From NCBI GenBank assembly GCA_003520145.1, contig DOVJ01000055.1, positions 1-5,727 on the forward strand: 5,727 bases of DNA. Direction: 5' to 3'. Positions 1-4,714 of this stretch are shown here, piece by piece. Numbering within the stretch: the first letter of the stretch is position 1; each line of letters begins with the position of its first letter. The notes below the pieces were generated by a model that saw only the letters and a list, made by a program, of their open reading frames with translations, was not told the DNA's origin and searched no databases. Both the position numbers and the translations under genes were made by a program. The stretch comes from Eubacterium sp. Its GTDB lineage: Bacteria; Bacillota; Clostridia; Lachnospirales; Lachnospiraceae.

Positions 1-2
1 CG

Positions 3-86
3 GAGCTACGCTCAAAACGATGGAATACGGAGGTGACCGAAAGGGATCGGCTCTACCTTACTAAACTGGGTATAGATCTGGCGTGA
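3..86 (+). CDS. Possible 3' end of an unrecognised gene (partial)
   Basis: Reading from base 3, an open frame of 27 codons runs to TGA at 84-86, with a C-terminus ending in LTKLGIDLA. No family is recognised. The 5' part lies outside the window, so neither start nor domain can be judged. The codon mix (CGC, CGA, CGG, CTG, CTC) is not like the ATA/CTT-rich genes further right, and the stretch is enclosed by an inverted repeat (11-21 / 86-96), so it may be a structured RNA or intergenic DNA and not a gene. If it is a gene, it converges on the ATPase gene at 319-1707. Confidence 0.3.
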   Translation, partial: ELRSKRWNTEVTERDRLYLTKLGIDLA

Positions 87-96
87 TCGTTTTGAG
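11..96. repeat. 11-bp perfect inverted repeat enclosing smaller hairpins
   Basis: CTCAAAACGAT at 11-21 is the exact reverse complement of ATCGTTTTGAG at 86-96. Inside, AGGT (31-34) can pair with ACCT (55-58), and CCGA (37-40) with TCGG (47-50), giving a nested arrangement. GAGC/GCTC (3-6 / 10-13) and GTGTA/TACAC (97-101 / 103-107) lie at its two sides. It could be a structured RNA on either strand, or chance pairing over the end of a gene. It matches no RNA family I recognise. The leftward promoter in the direct repeat at 118-156 would transcribe it from the minus strand. Confidence 0.4.
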
Positions 97-117
97 TGTG
101 TATTACACGACTTTTAG

Positions 118-156
118 GATTATACATAATTTTGTTCAAAAATACAAGAACTATTT
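118..156. repeat. 39-bp direct repeat, copy 1
   Basis: This 39-bp stretch recurs at 1777-1815 in the same orientation with a single difference (A at 142, G at 1801). The preceding bases are also similar, offset by one base. The two copies bracket the leftward ATPase/nuclease gene and its palindromic downstream region, 1659 bp apart start to start. The length is too great for an ordinary target-site duplication. The repeat contains a full leftward promoter. Its last five bases form the outer end of the 27-bp palindrome at 152-218. Confidence 0.95.
119..147 (-). promoter_or_regulatory. Leftward sigma-A-type promoter inside repeat copy 1
   Basis: On the minus strand the -35 is TTGTAT (142-147) and the -10 is a perfect TATAAT (119-124), with a 17-bp spacer. 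Transcription would start near 112 and run left, off the window. No ATG-initiated frame follows within the visible 112 bases, so the product would be an untranslated or antisense RNA across 1-112, or a gene beyond the left edge. The single mismatch between the two repeats lies in the last base of the -35 (T here, C in copy 2). Confidence 0.6.
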
Positions 157-218
157 CAGTCGGAGAAGCCCCCTTCCTCTTAGCAAAGTGTAGGAAGGGG
201 GCTTCTCCGACTGAAATA
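152..218. repeat. Perfect 27-bp inverted repeat with 13-base loop
   Basis: The arms at 152-178 and 192-218 are exact reverse complements, with loop 179-191. The inner half of the stem is GC-rich (a GCCCCC/GGGGGC core). Read on the minus strand, the stem lies about 100 bases after the ATPase stop codon and is followed by a moderately T-rich stretch (GTTCTTGTATTTTT), so it could act as a terminator for that gene. No T-tract follows on the plus strand. Such a long perfect stem is more than a terminator needs and also fits a dispersed palindromic repeat. The outermost five bases of the left arm belong to the 39-bp direct repeat. Confidence 0.9.
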
Positions 219-224
219 ACCGCT

Positions 225-300
225 CCGCGAGGATGCGCACGGATTCGGAAAGGAAATTTGTCTGCTTACGCAGACCGAATCCGGCGCGCAAGTCTCGCGG
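225..300. repeat. Imperfect nested inverted repeat
   Basis: Three stacked pairings face each other: CCGCGAG (225-231) with CTCGCGG (294-300), TGCGC (234-238) with GCGCA (286-290), and CGGATTCGG (240-248) with CCGAATCCG (275-283). They are separated by small bulges. A further TCTGC/GCAGA hairpin (261-265 / 270-274) sits in the loop. The stretch is more GC-rich than the flanks. It is likely a folded RNA or a palindromic intergenic repeat unit. The outer arm competes with the hairpin at 290-310. Confidence 0.75.
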
Positions 301-310
301 TGCGAGACTT
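290..310. repeat. 9-bp stem-loop beside the ATPase stop codon
   Basis: AAGTCTCGC (290-298) pairs perfectly with GCGAGACTT (302-310) around a three-base loop. The palindrome GAAAATTTTC (311-320) adjoins it and overlaps the ATPase stop codon. No clean T-tract follows in the leftward direction, so it is not a textbook intrinsic terminator, although position right after the gene fits an mRNA 3'-end structure. Bases 294-298 are shared with the imperfect inverted repeat at 225-300, so the two folds exclude each other. Confidence 0.65.
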
Positions 311-318
311 GAAAATTT

Positions 319-1707
319 TCACACCTCATACATCTTATCAATCCCAATCAATTTACACCGCTTAGCGTTGTTTTTGACATAATCACTGAACCCGCCTAGA
401 GAGAATATGCATATAAGCGGGTCAGATACAGGAAGGAATCTGATTTTATCCATAAGCTTATCGTATTCGGGTTTATCAAAAGGTGTGTTTTTGAACTTAC
501 ATTCGCCGACGAGGAGGATTTTGCCATCGCATGTACCAAGGAGATCTAGCTCTATCTGCTTTGGCTTTTTTTCTTCATCTAGTACGGTGGCTTGGTATTC
601 TGTTATCTTGGTAAGCAGTGGAAAACCGTTCGTGCCTGCGTGTATCATCAGGTATTCTTTGGCCATCTTTTCAAATACGCTGCCCATGAAGTCATGTATA
701 TGATCCTTGACGTTAGAATAGTAATATGCGGCGCCTTTTTCGGCGTTAATTAGGCTTGTAGCACGGTTTGTATATCTGAACCAAAACTCAAGCATAGTAT
801 CGTTCAGGATATAATACGGTTTTTTTGAAATTCTTTTTTCGAGAATTTCTGTGTTAACTAATACCTTCAGTGGATAAGTCACATCGTCGGCGCCTATATA
901 TGAAGCGATTTCGCTGTTTTTGGTATGACCAGTTGCAACAGCAGATATTATGGAGTTATATAATGCGGGATTTTGCTTATCACTTACGATTGTTGTTTTG
1001 ATCTGTTCTTCGGTAAAGTATCCTCCGATGGTGTAAAACTGATCTATAATGTTGTCTTCGAGTGAATACTTGGGATTGAATTGCTCTATATACTTGGCAA
1101 CACCATTGGTAAGGCCATAGCAGATAGCTTTTTCTTCATAATTAAACCCATCGAGAAATTCAGCGGTTTCAAGATAGTTAAAAGGACCAAGCTTTAATTC
1201 AAGATTGCTTCTTTCGTGAAGAGGTGCCGATTCAGCTAGTACCTCATCCTTCATAAAGCTTACTAAAGAACCGCATATGATGAAGAAGAGATTAGTGTTC
1301 TTCCAATCGGTATCGATTACTTTCTGGAGTATGGATTGTATATACGGGCAATTTTTGGCAAGATAAGGATATTCATCTATGAAGAATATTATCCTTTCTT
1401 TTTTTGCTTGTTTTCCGATGAAATTAAAGAGGTTTTCAAAACTGTTGAAGCTTATATTGCCGAGCATATCCGGTGCAAGTGAGGAAAGAACGGATTCTGT
1501 CATCATGTCAAGGAGTTCTTTCTCTTCTCGTTCTACGGCTGTAAAAGATATATTCAAGCACTCGTGCTCCTGCATGAAGTGATTGATGAGCATAGTCTTA
1601 CCGACTCTTCTTCTGCCGTATAGTACGGTCATACTAAATCCTTGTTGGTCATACTTTTTATTCAGAGCTTTAAGCTCAGCGGTTCTACCGCGAAATACAT
1701 CTTTCAT
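319..1707 (-). CDS. AAA/STAND-like ATPase with winged helix and DUF234-like PD-(D/E)XK nuclease domain
   Basis: The protein has 462 residues. Walker A is GRRRVGKT (31-38), Walker B is IIFFIDEYPYL (106-116), a sensor-1-like FFIICGS lies at 141-147, and R166 in PLHER is a candidate arginine finger. This pattern matches the archaeal-type ATPase_2 family (PF01637). Residues about 250-310 resemble a winged helix. The C-terminal part (about 330-450) resembles DUF234 (PF03008), a PD-(D/E)XK nuclease fold: helix glutamate E346, D388 in IELDLLG, and E402-C-K404. All expected catalytic residues are present and the length is normal for the family. The cellular role of these proteins is poorly known; DNA binding and cleavage is inference. 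The ATG at 1705-1707 is chosen because GGAGG stands five bases before it; the in-frame TTG at 1719 overlaps that site. The gene is monocistronic and divergent from the response regulator, and the unit is bracketed by 39-bp direct repeats. Confidence 0.9.
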   Translation of the reverse strand: MKDVFRGRTAELKALNKKYDQQGFSMTVLYGRRRVGKTMLINHFMQEHECLNISFTAVEREEKELLDMMTESVLSSLAPDMLGNISFNSFENLFNFIGKQAKKERIIFFIDEYPYLAKNCPYIQSILQKVIDTDWKNTNLFFIICGSLVSFMKDEVLAESAPLHERSNLELKLGPFNYLETAEFLDGFNYEEKAICYGLTNGVAKYIEQFNPKYSLEDNIIDQFYTIGGYFTEEQIKTTIVSDKQNPALYNSIISAVATGHTKNSEIASYIGADDVTYPLKVLVNTEILEKRISKKPYYILNDTMLEFWFRYTNRATSLINAEKGAAYYYSNVKDHIHDFMGSVFEKMAKEYLMIHAGTNGFPLLTKITEYQATVLDEEKKPKQIELDLLGTCDGKILLVGECKFKNTPFDKPEYDKLMDKIRFLPVSDPLICIFSLGGFSDYVKNNAKRCKLIGIDKMYEV

Positions 1708-1712
1708 ACAAA

Positions 1713-1717
1713 CCTCC
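1713..1717 (-). promoter_or_regulatory. Ribosome binding site of the ATPase gene
   Basis: GGAGG on the minus strand lies five bases before ATG 1705-1707. It settles the start: a TTG codon at 1717-1719 is in frame four codons earlier, but it would place the ribosome binding site inside the coding region and has no such site of its own. Confidence 0.85.
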
Positions 1718-1730
1718 AATCAACCCAAAA

Positions 1731-1770
1731 GCATTTCACCGAAATCGATTTAGGCGAAATGCATTTCGGT
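1731..1770. promoter_or_regulatory. Cluster of overlapping palindromes at the ATPase transcription start and leader
   Basis: Forty bases hold ATTTC-acc-GAAAT (1733-1745), AAATCGATTT (1742-1751) and CGAAATGCATTTCG (1755-1768). Longer pairings also exist: GCATTTC (1731-1737) with GAAATGC (1756-1762), and ACCGAAAT (1738-1745) with ATTTCGGT (1763-1770). These two cross each other like a pseudoknot, but lack the connecting loop bases a simple H-type knot needs. The cluster begins at the predicted start site of the leftward promoter (near 1771) and ends 13 bases before the ribosome binding site. It is either an operator with several half-sites or a leader RNA with alternative folds. The encoded protein has its own winged helix, so autoregulation is possible. 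Confidence 0.7.
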
Positions 1771-1776
1771 TAATTA

Positions 1777-1815
1777 GATTATACATAATTTTGTTCAAAA
1801 GTACAAGAACTATTT
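1777..1815. repeat. 39-bp direct repeat, copy 2
   Basis: This copy is identical to 118-156 except at one position. It lies directly upstream of the ATPase gene and supplies its promoter. Similarity stops at 1816, just before the promoter of the response regulator gene, so the repeat edge separates the two divergent transcription units. Confidence 0.95.
1778..1806 (-). promoter_or_regulatory. Leftward promoter of the ATPase gene
   Basis: On the minus strand the -35 is TTGTAC (1801-1806) and the -10 is a perfect TATAAT (1778-1783), with a 17-bp spacer. The start site is expected near 1771, giving a leader of about 64 bases that contains the palindrome cluster at 1731-1770. The promoter lies wholly within the direct repeat. 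Confidence 0.8.
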
Positions 1816-1821
1816 GTAAAG

Positions 1822-1850
1822 TTGCACTTTCCCCCCTCAGATGATAGAAT
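1822..1850 (+). promoter_or_regulatory. Promoter of the response regulator/kinase operon
   Basis: TTGCAC (1822-1827) and TAGAAT (1845-1850) are separated by 17 bp, and TG at 1842-1843 makes the -10 extended. The start site would fall near 1857, about 24 bases before the ATG. Two small dyads overlay it: AAAGT/ACTTT (1818-1822 / 1826-1830) around the -35, and TGATAG/CTATCA (1842-1847 / 1855-1860) around the -10 and start site; the latter could be an operator. The TTAA-box array found before the exporter is absent here, so the two promoters may be controlled differently. AAGGAG (1868-1873) is the ribosome binding site. Confidence 0.75.
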
Positions 1851-1880
1851 TAAACTATCAACTAATCAAGGAGTATACAC

Positions 1881-2582
1881 ATGAATTACGACTGTCTTAT
1901 AATAGATGACGAAAGAGTACTTGCGGACAATACCTGCGAGTACTTCAACATGTTTGAGGTTAAGACGAAGGCTGTGTACGGGGTTAAGGAAGCCGAAGAA
2001 TTCTTTCGTGAAAATGATGCGGCTCTCCTACTGCTTGACATCAATCTGGGGGATGGAAGCGGTTTTACTTTCTGTAAGGCTCTTCGAGAGGAGAAGAAGA
2101 TACCGATACTTTTTGTGTCCGCTAGGAATACTGATGACGATAAGATCATAGCTTTCAATATAGGCGGGGATGACTACATAGAGAAGCCTTATTCGTTGGG
2201 CGTGCTGCTTGCGAAGGTCAAGGTTATGCTGAAGCGTTTTGGGTCTTTGGGTGAATCGGTGGTTGAGGCGAAGGCCTATGATGATGGTAATCTTCGAATC
2301 GATGATAGGGACATGAAAGCTTATGTGAAGGGCGAGGAGAAGCGTCTTACAAGCCTTGAGTTTAAGCTTCTTAAGTATATGACCGAGAATAGTGACCGAC
2401 TCATAACTAAGACCGAGCTTTTTGACAATGTGTGGAATGATAAGTTTACCGGAGATGGTACGCTGAATGTGCATGTTCGTAAGCTGCGTCAAGAGATAGA
2501 GGAAGATCCTGCAAACCCTTCATATATTGTGACTGTGTGGAAGGAAGGATATCGTTTCGTGTCGAGGAAGGTTGAGGGATGA
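1881..2582 (+). CDS. OmpR/PhoB-family response regulator
   Basis: A 233-residue cytoplasmic transcription factor. The receiver domain (1 to about 120) has the acidic pair D9/D10, phosphoacceptor D53 in LLLLDINL, switch residue S80 and conserved K102 in the GDDYIEKP motif. The C-terminal winged-helix DNA-binding domain (about 130-230) carries the typical RLTSLEFKLLKYM segment, a recognition-helix region near LNVHVRKLR, and the GYRF hairpin at the end. All key residues are present and the length is normal for the family. ATG 1881 follows AAGGAG by seven bases. The stop overlaps the kinase start (ATGA), so the pair is translationally coupled. The most likely target is the exporter promoter, through the four-box array at 3855-3893. 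Which signal activates it is not visible. Confidence 0.97.
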   Translation: MNYDCLIIDDERVLADNTCEYFNMFEVKTKAVYGVKEAEEFFRENDAALLLLDINLGDGSGFTFCKALREEKKIPILFVSARNTDDDKIIAFNIGGDDYIEKPYSLGVLLAKVKVMLKRFGSLGESVVEAKAYDDGNLRIDDRDMKAYVKGEEKRLTSLEFKLLKYMTENSDRLITKTELFDNVWNDKFTGDGTLNVHVRKLRQEIEEDPANPSYIVTVWKEGYRFVSRKVEG

Positions 2583-3838
2583 AGAAAACATTTGGAATTA
2601 TGGCGGTTGTAAGCCTTGTAATTGAGCTTGTTGTTGCGCTGGCGATCATCGGCAGGATCGATGATGTGGGGATGGATCCTGTGGTTGTCAACGAGTGCGT
2701 TCACGCGATCGCCGATAATTATGGTGATGAAGAGGCTTACCCGGATAAGCTTGATTATGCTGTTATTGATAGTAAGGGTGAGGTCCTGTACAAGAATTCT
2801 GATGATGTTGCGACCTCTGTCAATGAGGCTGTGAAGCATGGCGATATCATGTTGGATCTTGTGGTTGAAGGGGATGTGGTTGGTAAGGTCATATTCAACA
2901 ATTCTACGGATGAACAGATAGAGGGGTACAAGAAATCTTTGACTATTGCGATTGTGTGTATCACGATCCTGCAAGTTCTGCTTATAGGGCTCTATTATTA
3001 TTATCTTAGAAGGACGATTATCAGGCCTTTTGAAAAACTGAATAGCTTTGCTGCACGTGTTGCGCAGGGGAACTTGGATACGCCGCTTGAACTTGATAGA
3101 AAGCATATATTTGGCAGCTTTACAGAAGCATTTGACATGATGCGAAGCGAACTTAAGAAGTCTAGGGCCGCAGAGAAGAAGGCCATGGATGATAAGAAAG
3201 AGATGGTTGCTAAGCTCTCGCATGATATTAAGACGCCTGTTGCGTCTATTAAGTCTACGTCGGAGCTTGGGTTTGCTCTTGCAGCGGATGAGAAAACGAG
3301 GGAGCGCTTTAATCTTATCAATATAAAGTCGGATCAGATCACAGCTTTAGTTTCGAATCTCTTTAATTCCAGTATCAATGACATCACCGAGATAGAGGTA
3401 AAGCCGTCAGAGCAGCCAGCTATAGTTATACAAGAACTGATTAAGAGTGCCGATTATCTTAATAAAGCGGGGGCTTTTACAGTACCTGATTGCAGAGTAT
3501 ATATAGACCGCTTGAGGCTTCTTCAGGCTTTTGACAACATCTTCATGAATTCTTATAAGTATGCGGATACAGCGATAAGTGTTGAGGCTTATGAGGAGAG
3601 CTTCGATGGTGCTTCATGTCTTGCTATACGAATAAGCGATGAAGGGCCTGGTGTTATGGAAGAGGAGCTGCCGCTTCTTAAGGAGAAGTATAAGCGCGGC
3701 AGCAACACTTACGAGAAGGACGGCGCAGGTCTTGGACTGTATCTTACGAACTACTATATAGAGAACATGGATGGCAAGCTTGTTCTAGAGAATCTTACAC
3801 CAGGATTTTCGGTAATAGTGTATCTAAGACAGGTGTAA
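2579..3838 (+). CDS. Membrane sensor histidine kinase with acidic extracellular domain
   Basis: A 419-residue inner-membrane kinase, partner of the regulator it overlaps by four bases. Transmembrane segment 1 is about residues 5-25, then an extracellular domain of about 95 residues (26-119), transmembrane segment 2 (about 121-143), a HAMP linker (about 144-195), the phosphoacceptor helix with H215 in KLSHDIKTP, and a HATPase domain with N-box N320/N324, G1 motif DEGPGV (354-359) and G2 motif DGAGLGL (381-387). The catalytic set is complete. The extracellular part contains a YAVIDSKGEVLY stretch typical of PAS/Cache-like (PDC) sensor folds and has 22 acidic against 8 basic residues. The large sensor distinguishes it from BceS-type kinases, which have almost no extracellular loop. 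The ligand is unknown; a cationic peptide or metal is an inference from charge. Confidence 0.95.
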   Translation: MKKTFGIMAVVSLVIELVVALAIIGRIDDVGMDPVVVNECVHAIADNYGDEEAYPDKLDYAVIDSKGEVLYKNSDDVATSVNEAVKHGDIMLDLVVEGDVVGKVIFNNSTDEQIEGYKKSLTIAIVCITILQVLLIGLYYYYLRRTIIRPFEKLNSFAARVAQGNLDTPLELDRKHIFGSFTEAFDMMRSELKKSRAAEKKAMDDKKEMVAKLSHDIKTPVASIKSTSELGFALAADEKTRERFNLINIKSDQITALVSNLFNSSINDITEIEVKPSEQPAIVIQELIKSADYLNKAGAFTVPDCRVYIDRLRLLQAFDNIFMNSYKYADTAISVEAYEESFDGASCLAIRISDEGPGVMEEELPLLKEKYKRGSNTYEKDGAGLGLYLTNYYIENMDGKLVLENLTPGFSVIVYLRQV

Positions 3839-3854
3839 TATCTGCGAGACTTGA

Positions 3855-3893
3855 TTTAAGGATTATTTAAGAGTTTCTTAAAGGCACTTAAGG
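3855..3893 (+). promoter_or_regulatory. Four-box array, probable response-regulator binding site
   Basis: Four TTAA-centred boxes are spaced about one helical turn apart: TTTAAGG (TTAA at 3856), TTTAAGA (3867), TCTTAAAG (3878) and ACTTAAGG (3888), at intervals of 11, 11 and 10 bp. Boxes 2 and 3 form a perfect palindrome, TTTAAGAgttTCTTAAA (3866-3882). OmpR-family regulators such as PhoP bind repeats with about this spacing. The last box overlaps or adjoins the position of the -35, as expected for an activator that replaces a weak -35. It lies in the 115-bp gap between the kinase and the exporter genes. Confidence 0.65.
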
Positions 3894-3909
3894 AAAAGAT
3901 GTGTATCAT
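3881..3909 (+). promoter_or_regulatory. Probable activator-dependent promoter of the exporter operon
   Basis: TATCAT at 3904-3909 is the best -10 in the gap. At 17-bp distance the -35 position (3881-3886) reads AAGGCA, far from consensus and embedded in the box array. Start would be near 3916, about 38 bases before the ABC gene. A second candidate -10, TAAGAT (3918-3923), has no -35 either. Either way the promoter seems to need an activator. Read-through from the kinase gene is also possible, since no terminator is visible in the gap. Confidence 0.5.
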
Positions 3910-3938
3910 ATGTCTTGTAAGATGAAAAACAGATACAC
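3901..3938 (+). repeat. 7-bp inverted repeat before the ABC gene
   Basis: GTGTATC (3901-3907) is the reverse complement of GATACAC (3932-3938), with 24 bases between. The left arm overlaps the candidate -10, so it can fold in the mRNA only if transcription starts further upstream, for example by read-through. A regulator half-site pair or chance are alternatives. Confidence 0.35.
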
Positions 3939-3942
3939 TAAC

Positions 3943-3947
3943 GGAGG
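3943..3947 (+). promoter_or_regulatory. Ribosome binding site of the ABC ATPase gene
   Basis: GGAGG lies six bases before ATG 3954-3956, an optimal distance, and fixes the start of the ATPase gene. Confidence 0.85.
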
Positions 3948-3953
3948 TTATAT

Positions 3954-4709
3954 ATGAAAAGTATCATCGAAACTAAGAAACTCTGCAAGACATTTTCCAA
4001 TGGCGGCAGACAGCAGCATGTGCTTAAGAACGTGGATCTTGAGATATATGAAGGGGACTTCACGATAATCATGGGCGCGAGCGGTGCCGGCAAGTCAACT
4101 CTTCTCTATGCGCTTTCTGGTATGGATAAGCCGACTCTTGGCGAGATCGTGTTTGGTGGCGAGGAGATCACTAAAAAGAGCGTGGACGAGCTTGCTCTCT
4201 TTAGAAGACGTAACTGTGGCTTTGTGTTCCAGCAGATCCATCTTGTAGAATCTATGAGCGTTATGGACAACGTTCTTGCAGCGGGTCTGCTTGTTAACAA
4301 GAACAAAAGGGCCGTTGTTGAGTGTGCTAAGAAGATACTCAAGTCTGTTGATATAGATGAGAATCTATGGGCTAAGTTCCCAGCTCAGATATCTGGAGGC
4401 GAGGCTCAGCGTGTAGGAATCGCAAGGGCTATGATCAATTCGCCGAAGCTTATATTTGCTGATGAGCCAACTGGTGCGCTTAATTCCCAGACAGGTAAGG
4501 ATGTACTCGATGCCCTTACTGCATGCAACGAAAAAGGTCAGTCTATAGTCATGGTAACTCATGATATAGTCAGCGCAAGACGCGGAAACCGTATCCTCTA
4601 TGTGAAGGACGGCGAGATCGCCGGAATCTGCGAACTCGGAAAGTATGTGACTATGGATAACGAAAGACACAGAAAGCTCAATGACTTTTTGGGAAGCATG
4701 GGATGGTGA
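3954..4709 (+). CDS. ABC exporter ATPase subunit (MacB/LolD-type)
   Basis: A 251-residue cytoplasmic ATPase that energises the FtsX-type permease encoded next. Motifs in order: Walker A GASGAGKST (41-49), Q-loop FVFQQ (Q93/Q94), signature ISGGEAQR (146-153; glutamate replaces the usual glutamine of LSGGQ, a common variant), Walker B LIFADEP (166-172) with catalytic E171, D-loop near 174-181 (GALNSQTG), and switch histidine H203. A C-terminal tail of about 30 residues ending in FLGSMGW follows the nucleotide-binding fold, as in many clostridial exporters of this type. The gene follows the four-box array and is separated from the permease by five bases, so both are one operon. By family analogy the complex handles peptides, lipoproteins or envelope-active drugs; the substrate cannot be told from the sequence. 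Confidence 0.97.
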   Translation: MKSIIETKKLCKTFSNGGRQQHVLKNVDLEIYEGDFTIIMGASGAGKSTLLYALSGMDKPTLGEIVFGGEEITKKSVDELALFRRRNCGFVFQQIHLVESMSVMDNVLAAGLLVNKNKRAVVECAKKILKSVDIDENLWAKFPAQISGGEAQRVGIARAMINSPKLIFADEPTGALNSQTGKDVLDALTACNEKGQSIVMVTHDIVSARRGNRILYVKDGEIAGICELGKYVTMDNERHRKLNDFLGSMGW

Positions 4710-4714
4710 TCGGC

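Noticed and set aside
11..218. Retron-like non-coding RNA (flanking inverted repeat plus long hairpin)
   Set aside because: No reverse transcriptase is present in the window. The 11-bp inverted repeat closes at 96, before the 27-bp hairpin, so it does not enclose it as a retron a1/a2 pair would.
96..365. Rightward 89-codon open frame over the palindromic region
   Set aside because: It has no ribosome binding site, reads through both arms of the 27-bp palindrome and the other hairpins, and its end is antisense to the ATPase C-terminus. It is more likely a by-product of a GC-rich repeat region.
1717..1719. TTG as start of the ATPase gene, adding four residues
   Set aside because: The GGAGG ribosome binding site lies between this codon and the ATG at 1705-1707, which it serves at ideal distance.
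118..1815. CRISPR array or ordinary insertion sequence
   Set aside because: There are only two repeats, 1659 bp apart, with a gene between them and no transposase. The repeats are direct and lack terminal inverted repeats.
2028..2492. Leftward 154-codon frame antisense to the response regulator
   Set aside because: Shadow of a fully supported gene, with no domain or ribosome binding site.
2489..3223. Leftward 244-codon frame antisense to the kinase gene
   Set aside because: It lies opposite a clearly functional kinase with complete motifs, has no recognisable domain, and arises from codon bias on the other strand.
3855..3893. Intrinsic terminator after the kinase gene
   Set aside because: The palindrome TTTAAGAgttTCTTAAA is AT-rich with no T-tract after it. 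Regular spacing of four boxes fits protein binding better.
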